From: Lineus longissimus | Lineage: Eukaryota; Nemertea; Pilidiophora; Heteronemertea; Lineidae | Direction of reading: 5' to 3' | Assembly (NCBI RefSeq): GCF_910592395.1 | Contig: NC_088315.1 | Coordinates: forward strand, 3,412,501-3,476,500 | DNA length: 64,000 nt | Shown: piece after piece, positions 1-14,000 of the stretch | Position numbering within the stretch: the stretch's first letter is position 1 | How the letters are laid out: each line of letters starts with the position of its first letter | Position numbers and translations under genes: made by a program | Notes under the pieces: generated by a model | The model's input: the letters and a program-made list of their open reading frames with translations, nothing else | Told to the model about the DNA's origin: nothing | The model's database searches: none

Positions 1-2066
1 TGGATTAATCCAGTTGTTTATGTTTAGTGTGACCACCAAGGGTATGTTTCCTCAATAACATTGCTGTTGCACTTGAAATAAATGTCTATTTTTGGAAATG
101 TTATTTAAGAGTATGGTTCAGGTTCTTTAGAAATGCAGCTATTCCCAGTCACTTAGTTTCTTCTCTGTCGCTTGATTTTTATGGGACGTACCTTATATTC
201 ATCCTTAGCTCTTGTTGCATATCTACTCACTATGACCATGAGAGGTCTCCCGAAAACCCCCTGAATAGAGCAGCACGTCAAACTTGTGCATGCAAAAATT
301 TACGCGAAGCTAAAGATTCATTTTGGTAAGTTTCATCCATTAAAACATGCTAGAGAACCAGAACGACACCGTACACGGTTTTGTTATAACACAACTGTAA
401 ATATCTCAATTTGCTGCAACAAAAATATAACCAGTAAATGATGATGCCTCAACTCGGAAACCTTTAACATACATGTACCTATTAAGCATTGCTGAACTGT
501 CTAAAACACTTGAAATCATATCCTGCTTCTCTGCACTTACCAGGATTTGGAGGTAGGTGTACATGTACATGTAGTAGAGGTGGCTTTGCAATCAATGTGT
601 CTGGGCCATGTTCTATAGACCAGATATCCAACAGGGATTGCATAGAGGTGAAAGATTGTTCTCATGTAACTATATCAACCGCACTTGTCACCAGCTGACT
701 TTCATTTCCTATTGTATTCTGCGAAATCAAAGGTTTTGGACAACGTCGAACTAACTTTGGGTTCAAAGCATTGTCTACCATCTTCTTTAACAGATTATAT
801 TCTGGGATACTTCCCAAAATAAACCTCTTTTGAGATGGGGTTACTTCGACTTGGTACCAGTTGTGACATCACAAGTATAAACGAATGCTGTGGTGTCTAT
901 TAAGCGATGCTATGACAAAATGAAATGGCATTCTTTGCCTGCTGTGTTAATGTATTGTATGTATAGAAAAATTCAGTTTGGTGCACGAAAAATGTATTCT
1001 TCAGCAGATGCACCATCTTAAGGTCTCAAGGCTTCAGGCCAGGTGCATTCCTTCGAATAATTTCATATTTTACCACCTTGCTGTCAGCAAATTATTACAC
1101 AATTCTACAAAGATACCATTCTTTCTTGGCATGTCGGTGTGCGTGGAAACAATTGTTAATACCCAGTGGTTCCATACAGTGGTAAAAAGGACTGAATATG
1201 CTTATTTTGTAACACATTTTACGAATAGGAGAAAAAAAAGCACGTAGTGGAATTCACTGATTTTAATGCATTGTCACAGGTGATCCATCATTATATCACA
1301 TGTCATGTAACGATAAAAAGGTGTGAATGAAATAATTTGATGTCGTGTCATTTCTGAAAAAAAATGATTTTGATTGATAGAAATGCATCATTTGTTACAT
1401 TCTTATTTCAAACCGTTTCATTGAAAGAAGTCTTGGGATTTTTGTGAACTATGTTGTTTGACTTGATTCCCATGTTCAGGGTCAACCAGCTGGTGGAGTC
1501 ACATGGCTCAGTGAACCAATAACCAACTGGTAGAGTTGAAACATCTTGGACAAAACATCAAATAAGTTCCGAGATTATGATCTTGGCTCCCTGTACCACT
1601 TTTCAACAACAGTGGGTCGCTATTGTAAGACCCAAACACAAAGTGCCCTGGATGAAGAAACAAGATAAAGATCTCTTCTGTTTTAAATTTTATTTACAAA
1701 AGATCAAATAAAATGTAGCAAAACACTTGTATCAAATTAAAACCTACACAGAATATGGCAATTTGCCATAAAAAATCACAGAAATTTTGCACAATCACTA
1801 GATAAAAAAACTGAACAGGTCATCTTGCATTTTCTCATGCACAATTTTTAAATGGCTAAATGTCTTGTCATCTCATTTTTGCCTAACTCACCCATTAACC
1901 AAATACAGTTTTGAGTATTTCTCAGATTGGCAAAATGTGGCAAGTTCAGCCAACCCCTAAGATTTGGATTTCCTATGCCTAATATGGTCAGTTCTGAGCT
2001 GCCCATGAGGCAAACCAGTCGTAAATGAGAGTGGGAGTTCGGATATTATGCAACCTCTCTCATATC
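1..2066. other. non-coding, probable 3' UTR of the forkhead gene
   Basis: I see no exon with splice sites and coherent coding here on either strand; short ORFs have no protein-like composition. On the minus strand an AATAAA hexamer (plus-strand TTTATT at 1689-1694) lies about 370 bases past the stop of the forkhead gene and is a plausible poly(A) signal. The rest looks like AT-rich intergenic DNA. Confidence 0.4.
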
Positions 2067-5000
2067 TCAATTCCTGCATTCTACTTTATATCCTTGGTCA
2101 TAGAAAATTGAAGGGCACATAGGTACATCAGGCAGGTCAATGCCATGTGCTGCAGGGTGGATATAATTGCCAGTGGAAGATGAAATCACAACTGGCTGAT
2201 ATCCTATCTGCCGATAGTACTCCTCCCACCAAGCCTCTGGAGGAATTCGGTACTCTTGGCCGAATGAGTCATCTGAACTGGTGTTGGAAGCCTGTGACTT
2301 GGGTGTTGATGATCCTGGAACGAAGTTAAAGGACCTGATGGAAAGGACAAAATACTGAAGATCTCTTGAAGTAGTTACACTAGCACTCTCAAGACATCCT
2401 GTCTTTGACGCAGTCTCGATTAATGACCTGCCTCATTAGGATGTCCTCTGGTTGTTTTATTGTGAATATTTTACTTGTGAGGAAAGACCTACAACCACAT
2501 ACCTGAGCCTGTTATAGTTGTGTCTATCTTATTTGGCAGAGTGACACTTCCTATACTTGTTGTGAGCACTGGGTCTGGGTCGAGTTCAGTTTTGACTTGG
2601 TTGTAGGTTGCACTTGGAGCAGAAAGACATGATAGGTCTTCTGCATCTTGGGAGAATTCGACTCGATGCTGAAAATAACAAAATTGTTGAAAAATTGGCA
2701 AGGCATCATTAACTGTCTGGCATCAAATTCTTGCAGAGGGATCTTTAAAAGTAACTCGAGAAATATGCCATTATCCTGATTTTTACTCCGCACTCTACTT
2801 ATAATTCAATAATTCAATTCCGAACAGATTGTGTGGCATGCAACAAAATTCAAGAGGACGTCACAACCTGCTCAAGGATACCCAGAATGCCTCTGGAGAC
2901 AAAGTCACAACCAGCTGTTCTTGGTTGCCAACACTGAGCAGGCTTTTTTCTCGAAGCCTACCTGTGACTCTGCAGCTGACTCTATCACAGGTTCAAAGAT
3001 GAAGGCGTATCTATCCACGCTATCAGCATAGCTGGGGCTGGAATATCCCTGATCATCTATATCAAATGTCTCCAAGGTAGGCTCCTCATCTGCAAAGTTT
3101 CACAAAAATGCATAAAAGGATGAGCTGCATGCAACATGTACATCATCATCATTTAAAACTTCTTTTGAAGATTTAGGATAAAAATCCTGTCTTCATCAAC
3201 ATGATCAAAGTGCTCAGGCCTCATAAGTTAGCTTTCAGGAGTAGGCAAGGTGTTTTCCAGATGAATAAAACAACTTACGTCTTGGCAATCCTATTCCCAG
3301 TGACCACTCTTTGGGAGTGTGATGCCTACTAATCGCCCAGTAACATCCTCGACAGCTGATGATATCCGAGCACAGCCGCACTTTCCTGAACCACTTTTGG
3401 TACAATGCATGGCGGATTGAACTCTGAAAGAGAAATTATTACAATAATCTTATATGCAAAGAGTAGGAACATCTGTCTGGGAATGTTTTAAAAGGCCCAA
3501 GCTAAGTAGTCACATTCCTCATGTGAAGACACAGTCCAATGCCAAAGACAAGACATTTCCAAGTCCTTTCCTTGGTCATATGATAGAGACATTGAAGACA
3601 AGGACGAAATGCAGGCACAGATCTTGTATATTAGGTGTGGACAGTGGTACATTCAATTTGACAGAATGACCAACTCCCCTTGGCTATTTTCATTTTTATT
3701 CTATCAGGACACCTTGCCAATGAGAACAACCATGACAGTACTTTTTAGTCCCAGAGCTGAAAGGTGTTCTTTGAAGTACTTACTCTCCAACTGGTGATTG
3801 CTGTTTTGTCCATGAACCTGAAGTATGGGTATCTATTCCTGAACAACAAAAGACAAAATGTCAGTCTTGTAAATATTATACCAGTAATATTATTTCAACA
3901 GATGAGTCAAGGATTGGTAACCACTATCATATATTTACTTCATCTTCACAAAGTTTCTCATCATCTGGATTCGAATCAGGATGGGATCCAAGACATTTGA
4001 TCATGATATATTTGGTACATTGCGGCAGCCACAACTAGTTCACCGATATCAGGGAAATACACCCATTAGTGCCAGGGACAAAGTCGCAACCATCGTTCAT
4101 GGACAAATTCTCATGCACAAACATATCACAACTTGCTTGCTGTTATACCAGAGACTATGTCACAACTATTTGTGACACTCTGTTGAAGGCGATCCGGGAG
4201 GGCAATACATAAATTGTAAAGGCTTTTGAAACTTGCGGAGAACGAACAAGTCTATTTGTCCCCAAGTGGCATTCTGCTGTTCAGCTTTTGACTCACATGA
4301 GAACTTGATACACTTGTTGAACTTGTAACAATCCATCAGGACTTCCATGAATCGCCGTAGAAACTAGCTCAACCAGTTTATTCGGAGGTTTAAGGAGTCT
4401 TGTACCTGCAAAACAAGAGTTGAATGGAAAATTGGTTCAGGATTTTTTCCTATTTATAGCAAGTAGACATTCTGTCATTTACTCAACATCAAATAGACCC
4501 AGGCATATTGCCAGGTGTCTCAAGGAAGGATTCCCCTAGCAAGAGACTGTCTCTGTTAAATCTGTGTCGATTGAGAAGGTATTCTCCAGGTTTTGAATCT
4601 TAGGGAGGAGACCGTCTTCACTGACTGCCAATGACAGAATATCAATTAGGAAAGGAAGTAAAGGAAGAAACCAAGCAGATTTCGTGAACGAAGCTATGAT
4701 GTGATAGACATCCACCAAGATATGAAGTCTACGCTTTTATTCAAGAAAATAAATAGTGGATTGACAGCCAAAGGGGGCTCAATGAAATTATCATTAAAGA
4801 GGTTTTCTCAATGCCGCAATTTGAATGACATTACCTTCTGGTAGAATGTAGCTGTTATCATACAAATCAGCATGCCTCTCCATCAAATTTCTTGTGACAA
4901 AGCAATCAAGATCACTGTACGACCGTCTCCCCCTTGATCTTGGCAAATACTTCCTTCCGACCTTCTTTTTAGAACTACCATGTACTGAATAATGATAGCT

Positions 5001-6808
5001 TGGTGAATGGTTGCTGACTGGCAAGATGTAGAAGACTGGATCGGGGAGGATGCTTGCTGCATAGGCTTCTGCTCGTTCATGGATATCAAACTCTTCTGGC
5101 TGAAAGTAAACAAGTGTCATTCAGGCCAAAATGACCAGCTGAGGATAATCTCTTGTTGGTTATCAGAAATTTAAGTTTGGAGATGAAAGTCTTTGGAAAG
5201 GGTTCCTCTTGGACTTGGAGGCCTCAGAAGGCCTGCAGACTTGTAGATGGAATGCCCCTGGAGGGGACTCTTTGAACCGCCTTGTCCGTAGATGCCATAG
5301 AGATGGTTGTCCTGAAGACAGCTCCATTCCCCTTGCATGCGACTTCATAAACTACCTAGATGTCATAGAGATGGTTGCCTTGAGACGGATTCCACTTGAG
5401 ATCAAGACTGTTATTCTGGTAACTGCCAAAACTAACATGTTAGCAAGAATTTATAAAATACTTTATTCTTGAAGCTATGCATTTCACAAATTCAACCAGA
5501 TGTTCTCCTCAGAAGCCAGGATTATCCTTGGAGGAGACAGTTTTTTTATTAGTTAAGGACAGACATATATTTGAAATTGGAGACAAGTGGAGACAAATTG
5601 GAGACAATTTGACAATTCTACGTCAATTGGAGACAGATGCCTCATGGTGGAGAAAAATGTCTTGTTGTAGTGTTATTCCAGCCTTCTGGCTGTGACTTCG
5701 TCCTCATTTCTTCCCCAATTGGTCTGGTCTTTAGACCATTTGTGACACTTACTGACGAGAAACTTGGCTCTGATGAACATATCATTTTTTGCTGGATGGT
5801 GAACCTTCGCAGTGACACTTTCGTTGGTGAGCAAGCATCCCTTGTCGGTCCCACAACAGAGGCTAAAGGACCTGCATGAAGAAAAACAAATTTCGAATTT
5901 GATACTTCAAAATAGGGCCCTACTGCCTAGTCGTCCCAATAGCAATACAAGAAGAGAGAAAGTCAGTCACACCCACAGTCACAGTGAGACAGTGTCAAAT
6001 TCTCAGGGATTGGTTTTAAAATTGTAGTAAATTGTCACCACAACATGACAACAGTCAACAGTCATCGTATCAATCAATCAATATCCTTATTTTTGATATT
6101 ATTTATTTACTTCTCGTGAGTCTTTGGATCTTTCTAATTTAAAAATCAGCCACATCCACCTGGGCCTGGCCTACCTCCTTTTCCATGGATATGCCTATGG
6201 GAATCATCTGATTCATCACTTCCAAACTTTCCATTTTTCTGAATCTCAGACTCATACTCAGTGATCTCACTTGCACTGCTAAATAACGAAGGTATATGCC
6301 CTATATCAGGACTGGAATGGCGACTACATCTTGAAGTACTGAGAGATGGGATGGATTGCTGTAAATCATCTCCATCTTGCATGTTTTGGCCACCTTGGTA
6401 GGGGTCCTCTCCAACATCTTGGTCGTCTGCTACACCGCCGGCGCCGCCATCTTCTTGGGAGTGGTCAGCTGGCTGTTGCCTACTTTCGTTTTCGTTTTGG
6501 AAGTTACTCGAGCTAAGAATGTTCATTATTTCGCGTTCTGCCCACTTATCATCAACCCCAGAACTGCCAAGAGCCGACTCCAAGTACTTGGGAAGAATAT
6601 CACCAAAGGAGGACGAAGAATTTGGATCGAGTTTTAGGCTTTTGAAAATATTTTGTGAAGGAGGACCAAGAGACGACGGGGAAACCGGTGAATTTTTTTG
6701 CCCGCGAAATGTCACACCCATACACTCGCAGTCTTGATTTTGAGAAATTCGGGTGGTATGAGATTGTTTACGTTTCCTCTTCTGAGACTTTGGTGGTTGT
6801 GTTCGCAT
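2067..6808 (-). CDS. divergent forkhead-domain protein, class unassigned
   Basis: Nine exons on the minus strand: 6808-6175, 5871-5753, 5099-4835, 4405-4297, 3838-3784, 3423-3279, 3089-2962, 2668-2503, 2314-2067. All phases agree and the total is 1869 nt (622 aa). I chose the ATG at 6808, just before a basic KRKRK stretch (likely nuclear signal); an in-frame ATG at 6898 is possible but the extra residues look like leader. Residues about 1-340 are low-complexity, Ser- and acid-rich, then an Arg/Lys-rich part. Residues about 344-425 form a forkhead-like winged helix spread over three exons: KPPNKLVELVSTAI, then NRYPYFRFMD, then WRSSIRHALYQKWFRKV, then GCYWAI. The C-terminus is acidic with Trp/Tyr (EAWWEEYYRQIGY) and a VKTE sumoylation-type motif. 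Helix 3 lacks the usual NSIRHNLS. The family is presumed to be DNA-binding transcription factors. I know no close homologue; FOXR or FOXN relatives are guesses. Confidence 0.8.
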
Positions 6809-6923
6809 TTTGTCGAGGAACGATAGGAAAAACTGGGAAATCGGATGGATTGGAATGCGACAACACGATGAAGAGCAGCAACGTGGATTCTGCGTCATGT
6901 ACGTCCTCCCCAGCACGCGCTCG

Positions 6924-6931
6924 TGACGTCA
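6924..6931. promoter_or_regulatory. palindromic CRE (TGACGTCA) upstream of the divergent forkhead gene
   Basis: A perfect TGACGTCA octamer, followed at once by another TGACGTG half-site, lies about 120 bases upstream of the chosen ATG. This sequence is the known CREB/ATF site. Its position fits a core promoter and favours the downstream ATG as start. Binding is inferred only from sequence. Confidence 0.5.
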
Positions 6932-9900
6932 TGACGTGAACAGGATAAATGTTCCAACCCGCGTTTGCAGCTCAGGTGGGGGAGGGGGGGGGGGGGCAGT
7001 TTTTCATTGGGAATGAAAGTCAATCAACAATAACATGGCTATATTTTGTAATTATAAATAAATACACCGACATTGTAGCAGCCACTGTCATCCAATTGGT
7101 TGTGACATTGTCTCTACAGGGAGACATTGAAAACCATACTAGAATTTCAAGTTTTTGTAAATCCCTCACTGATAAATGATAGAGATATCAATTGCAAGCT
7201 CGTGTTGATGACAGATCGGTAAGAAAGTGTACTATACACCCACTCTGAAATGACAAAACGTATTCTGGCATGACTCCACCACAATCTCTGCCAAATCCAT
7301 GTCAATTTATCGGATATCCCTTGATTTCCTTCCTTCATGTCATATTAGGCTTGTGTGGATTCACTCCTGCTCTTGAAAGAAGAGCTCTGATGTATTTATA
7401 TGTGTATCACAAAGAAGCAAATTTGCATAGGATAGCCCTTTATTTACAAAATAATAAAAGCGTTACAGAAATACAAAAGACTTTAGCTTCACACATCTCC
7501 AGAAAATATCATTTTAAGATTAACAACCCAGATTAATAATCTCATCTAAAGAAATGATGTGGGAAAATTACTTTATTATTTGACAGAATTCATCAAAATC
7601 AAGTCAATTCATGATTGCCGAAAATTTTCCCCCAGATAATCTATGATGCATCCACCAAAGGGTGAAGTGCACTTTAAGTTAGTATAATACAGATTTGGAT
7701 TGACATAACAATTGTGCTATTGAATAGAAGTGTAGTTCTGATTGACTTCAATCAATCAATGTGAAATGCACAGGGAAGACATACAAATGTACAGATATTT
7801 AAAGGGTAGAATTGTGTATAAGGCATGCATATCAAGTATCAAAGAATTAAAATACATTTTGAGACTTAAAACTTTCTATGAAAACATTTGATCCAAACTT
7901 CTGAAAATGCAGTCCATCAATATACATTACAAATAACAAATGCCATACAAAGAAAAACTAACATATAAAATAACCCATCTGGATGCAAAACAACACCCAA
8001 TGGAAAGTTTGTACAAAATTTTAGATCACATGTGATCTAAATGCAGGCCTGTGTCTGCTATCTAGCATTTACCGTTGATAACATTTGTCTATTTACAAAT
8101 ATTTTACATACATGATATACATACAAACATAAATCTGCATAGAAAATTGCCAGATAGGCAGTCATAAAAAATACACAATTCAATGTATACTTTTTAAAGG
8201 CCCTCTCCATACCTACAAAAACTTGAAACTTGTGCATAATAAATGCAGCACGGCAAACTTTATTTCTGATTACCTGAACCACAATAAAATACATTGAACA
8301 TGAAAGGCATAGACCTTTAAGCATTTTGGGTGAAAGCTGATCAGGTACAACTGTATAAGTGCATCTGTACACTGCTTTAGAAATAAGCTATGCAAATGAT
8401 CCATTTAAACTCAATTAATTTGTCTACTCAAGACCTGAATATCTGATGATACAATGTCTAACATCCTTCATCAAGCGTCACCAGTACTGCCACCCAAAGA
8501 GCAGCCAGGACAAAGATCTTGGATAAATAAGAATGTTTTTAAATGACTTATTCATGATTTCTCAGCCACAACCTGTGCTAATGTTCACAGATTTTAGTTC
8601 TAATGACTGTGTTCTGATGGCTGTTCCACTGATTGAGAATTTGCACAATGATTAGCAGCATGTGAACCTCTTGGATACATGTATTCTGAATAGAAAAGAA
8701 TATAAATTTCATTTTTCTCATCAGACCACTTCTGAAAAGTAATGACCACCTAATGGTCTGAAGGTGACGAAACTTGAAACAATCACAGAAATAGAAAATA
8801 TTTACAGCTTTAAAACTTTGCTATCCTAATTCATTTATGATAGAGAAAATTACTATATAAATCGTTTGCAACTCTAAACAGTGAATATGAGAACATACTG
8901 CAAATCTGGAAATATTCACAGCCACTTTTGCCGACGGTTTTGTGAAACATCAACTTTGATGTGCCTTTAGTTTGAGAGTAAATTTTTTAATCACCCTATA
9001 ACAGTACTTCCCTTGATTTCGCCGCCAAAGATATTATGATAACCAGGGTAATTGTCTGTGAATATGAAAATAAAAGGCACATGAATATTTCCAGGTTTAC
9101 AGTACATCCCTTTTGCATTGAACATTCATTTTGTTTCATTTCTGGTTTGTTTTTTTTTATCTTGTGAACTTTAAACATCTCAGGTGACTGGTCTTTTTTA
9201 ACCAGAAACTGATTATAACAATGAATTTATCCAAACAACAAACATGACAATAAAACTGTAAAGCAAAACTTAGGCTTTATAACTTACTAACAACACAAAA
9301 ACAAGTATCTAAGCTTTCCAGGGGTATAATGTCACTTCGTTAAATGACTGTAGTAATCATATTAGACATAACGCCAATGGAAAGTAAATGTATTCAAATC
9401 ATGGCACTATGCTGAAAATGCGATTTCATTACAAGCATTAGTTTTACTGCAAAAAAAGAAATATAGCATAAATTGTTATTAGTGAAATTCAAAGTTTCGG
9501 TGCTACAGTAAGTATTTCATCACAGAGAAAGGCCCTATTGATAAACAGCATGATGTATTGGTAGACTGACTTCCAGGAATGCAACAGTGTAATGTCACAA
9601 GTGGCTCAGTTGAGTTTCCTAACCTCACTCTGCCATGACATCATGCAAGTCATCCTCATTTTTTTCCTTCTGTATACCTCAATTCTCAAAGTGCTCTCGA
9701 AAGTCATAAAATCAATTATAATTCAAGTATTTAAAATCATAATCCACCTCACATTCCTGTTCACTAAAATTTCAAAGCGACAAATTATTTTTTTACAGAA
9801 TTATTTACAGATCAAGATATAATGGCAACAATTTACAAAACTAACACACCGGACAAGAACCGAGAAGTGTCAATACAAAACGTTTTTCAGTACATTAGGA

Positions 9901-11099
9901 CCACAATTTATCACAACTTTGAAAGAATGCTAAGTTGATCGCTTGTTTTTCTTCACCATATTATACTTTATTCCTCAAAAAGTCACCCGCAGAAAACATT
10001 GTTAAATGTCGTCATTTGTGGCACTGGTCAGAAAACTGCCCTTTCACGACAATTCCGGCACAGGGGGTTAGGTGTTCATAGCGGTGTTATAGTTTTTGAA
10101 TACTTAGTGTCCCAAACAACAGGCCTTCTCTAGTTTGTCATACTGCAGATGATGTTGCTACTCAAGCTATCAGGTAGAGCACCCTGTTTCATGTACTCAA
10201 GGCAACTCGCCAGACCAAACTTTTGATGTTTTGAAGTGAATATGGATTTATCAATGTCATAAAAGCTTCTAGGTGGGGATCCACTTCTTGAGAGTTTGTC
10301 TAGAAAACATTCAATCATTAAGGCGGTGTCTGTACCTAAACTAGAATGATAACTGTACTTCACAAACCACACACATGATTTATAGCACATTTAGGACATG
10401 ATCACACAACCCACACACAAAATGAATTTGAAAATTACTCGAAATCTCAAGCACATCAAATAGACTTCACTATTTTTATGAAATTGCAGAATAGCTATAT
10501 TGTATCACAAAACTTAGAATGACACAGTCACCAATGAAGGATGACACAACTTGTATTTTTAAATTAACACTTCATGTACATGGACAATCACATTACTATC
10601 TGTTTCATAGCAAATCAGCAATTCTTTGGCTGTCAAAAACCAAAATTTTATTTTTCACCCAATTTGCCCAAGACTGATCGCCACTGCTTTAGGGCATCTC
10701 AGACATCAAGACTATTTGAAAGAACTTATTGTGACCTCTTTTAAAGTAAACTCTAGAACTACAGTCTGTTTCACAACTATCACTTTACATAAACTTTGTC
10801 AAGCCCAGTCGCTCCTTGGATTGCTCAACCGATTGTGGGATAGCAGTGGATCATGGGTGACCACTAGTGATCTCTGATGCAGTGCCACTGTGATTGCATG
10901 GCAGCTTTTGCAGAAACAATCAGGGTAATACATTGTATAATAGTGATCAACCATGGCGTGATTGGCTGCTTGTGACAGAGCCATGAAAGTGATCTCTCAA
11001 GCTGTGGAAGTGGAATAGCACACAGCCAAGGATAGGCCATTGACCTGCACACACATCTTTAGATGCTTTTACTCCAAGCGAGTAAGAAGGTCAGCATTA
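6932..11099. other. non-coding; FOXN 3' UTR and intergenic
   Basis: No exon could be supported. The part nearest 11.1 kb is probably the 3' UTR of the minus-strand FOXN gene: plus-strand TTTATT near 9967 gives a minus-strand AATAAA. A poly-G run of about 18 bases with one break sits near 6970-6995. A GGTTGTGACATTGTC motif at about 7099, shared with the hairpin at 15.6 kb, is probably a remnant of the same repeat. Confidence 0.4.
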
Positions 11100-14000
11100 T
11101 CACGTCTGGGCAGATACCGTCCTTGACGTCGGGCTGTAGAAGTACTGCGAGTGAGACTGGTTGAGTAAGTTGTTGTCAAACTGTCCATAAGAGACTGGTG
11201 TGTAGACGTAACTTCCCTGTATACTGGTTGTGTTTTCTTCAGAGAGAGGAAGTGCTAGAAAGAAAAGAATGATTAGGCACTTAATTTAAGTGGAAGGGTG
11301 GTGCTGTCAATGTGGTTATCTGTGACTTGTGAATAAAGGGCTCATCTCAGACGAAGACCCCGATTGAAGGGTCACATGCCATAAGGATAATATCCCTAAG
11401 ATTATATTCAGCTACATCCAGAATGACAACTGCTATACCCAGTTGCCAGTCTGATGGTACATACCTTTTGTTGGTGTTAGTTGTATTGATGGGGACGACA
11501 GTATCTGTATATTGCCTGATGAGATCATTGGTGAGGCCGACACGGGGACATTATCAATGTTGATTTCTTCTGCGTTGTAAAATTCTTCTAATAACGTATG
11601 CTGCAAGGAATGACCAAAACCGTTTTCAATTATGATTAGAAGAGCCCACTCCATGATGGCATGCTGACAACTCTCCTGACCACCTGAGATGGCGACCGAT
11701 GTACAGGTCGTTGCATTGGATGACAGTCTGTCCTGTGATAAGAGTGAGACAACCTTGTTTTATGCAGAAGTGTGTTGCATTCAGACTGACTGAAGTAAAA
11801 TTGAAACCGTTTTTCTGGAGATTAATTTTTCTCCAGGTAGAGGTTTTTGATATCACCATGAAGGTGATTTGAACAGAAAAATTTGCTTTTCAGAAAGAAA
11901 TCCCTCAGGAACCATCATGCTCGAAGAACATGGTAATGACAGATCTAAAAATGTTCACATACCTGTAAATCTAAATCATTGAGTTCTACTAAATTGTTAT
12001 CTAAAAGGTTGATATCACTCAATACGATGTCTTTAACTCCTTGATGATGACTGCCCTCTGGAATGCTCAACGTCACAGGTTCAAGGTCCTTCGGCTCTGA
12101 TGGTGTGCCCTTCAAACCTCTCTCCAACTTGTCAAGGTCATCTAGAAATTGATACAACTTGGTCATGTATTTGTACATTTGAACATTTTATCTCTTCATA
12201 GACTGTCAGTAGGGTTCAACAACAATATTTTAAAATCCACACACGTCGACAGGGCATGGGGGGGGGATAGGTAGAGTGCCATTAGCAGGCGAAATACCCT
12301 GTAATCTAGGTTCTTTTGTCATACCCCGAAGACATGTAATTGGAAGACAGAAAACTGATGTCTCTTAAAATAATCTTATAAAGAGGTTTCTGGAGAGTGT
12401 ACAGACAATGGGTGATATGAATAAAGACTAGCAAATGCTTTCATCTAAAACACCATGTACATTTACACCAGACCTTTCTGTACAAAATTGAAGTAAAAGC
12501 ATTTGCTAGACTTTATTCATATCAGCCAATGAATGCTCTCCTTGCAGGGTTGTCCACTATGAATGTATGAGAGGTTAAGCTATTTTCTGTATTCTGTTCT
12601 GTGTATTCAATAATTAGTTGTAGTAGTGACTACTTGCCAGGTTTTGCCATCGCCCGCTTAATCGCTACAGGATCCTTCTTCCTCCACTTGGCAATCTCCT
12701 CCTCCATCTTCTCAATCTTGGCAGGATTCATCGCCCACAAGCACCCCTTTCTTGAGCTGCCCCCCTGGCTCTTTGGATTCTCGATCTTTTCAAAACACTT
12801 GTTCAAGGACAGGTTGTGACGCACCGAATTCTGAAGACATACATTTTTAGAGCAATGAAATATATTTAATTATACAAGACATGCAAGAGAGCCGCTTGAA
12901 TTGAAGAGCAGCCTGGTTTGACAACAGATACATATACATTTCCCTGGACAGTTAAGTCATGATATTGATTTTGTCCCAGAACAACAGTTTGTTACACATG
13001 TTACAGCATTTGTCTGGGGACAACTGGTCTCGTGGACGTTGAAACTGAATCTTTGATTTACCCCACATTGCATGGTGGACACTTACTTTCCAACCATCTG
13101 GTGCAGTCTTGAAGTAAGGGAAGTTCATACTGAAATGATGAATCAAGACATGAAAATAAGTAGTGATCACATCGACACATGGGTGACATCTTTCGTAATC
13201 AGATCATTAACACTTTCAAGAATGAATGGCTAGATGCATAATACATTATATTATAAGCAACTCATTTGCAGACAATTAGTCAACACACACCTTGAAATGA
13301 AGACAATTCATTCGTGCTCTCAGGACAATTGCAATTTGTTACAAACATGACCAAAGACAGTTTTCCCCGACGATTCATCCTATAGAACTTGTCTGTCCCC
13401 TGTCTTACACGCCACAATCCTTCCCCAACACCAGTTTAAATTGATGATGGCAATTCGTCCAACATTTACATGCCCCCATTTTTTTATGAATGATCACAAT
13501 TCGTAATCCAGATTGAAGATGGTTCATTCATCGGCATCATTCATGTCATGGCAAGAGACACCCATTGAAATGTTCAGATTTTTTTTAAAAACTTTGCATA
13601 ACATCAACATTCCATATCAATACAGTAAAACAGGTCAAGTTAGAGACATGTCATTGTACATGATGTTTTGGTTGAATGATTTCATTGACACAACAAATAC
13701 CACGGTCTCGTGTCTTGTTCAGACATGTGCTTTTGTTGCCATGCTTGTCGCTAAAAATAGGTAATCACCAGCCAATAGCCTTTGGGGTTCCCCAGTAAAC
13801 AAAAATAGAAGGGTTTGCACATGTAGAATTTGGCACTAAGCCATCAGGTTTGGTGTTGAAAGGGAAGTTTTATCATCTTGGCACACAAGGATCACAAATG
13901 TGTACAACTGTACAAGTCCCTCGGGCCAACTGCAAATGGTGTATAGACACATTGTAGCCAGCCCTGCCTGCTCATTCGGCCAAGGGCTGTACATGTAAGG

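Noticed and set aside
4536-4624. Possible extra exon of the divergent forkhead gene (VSEDGLLPKIQNLENTF)
   Set aside because: It has a fair acceptor and the right incoming phase but no usable donor before an in-frame TAG. Exon 5099-4835 joins 4405-4297 directly in phase, so it is not needed.
6809-6916. N-terminal extension of the forkhead protein upstream of ATG 6808
   Set aside because: The longest frame starts at GTG, not ATG; the ATG at 6898 adds Cys-rich, non-conserved-looking residues close to the CRE. Kept only as an alternative start.
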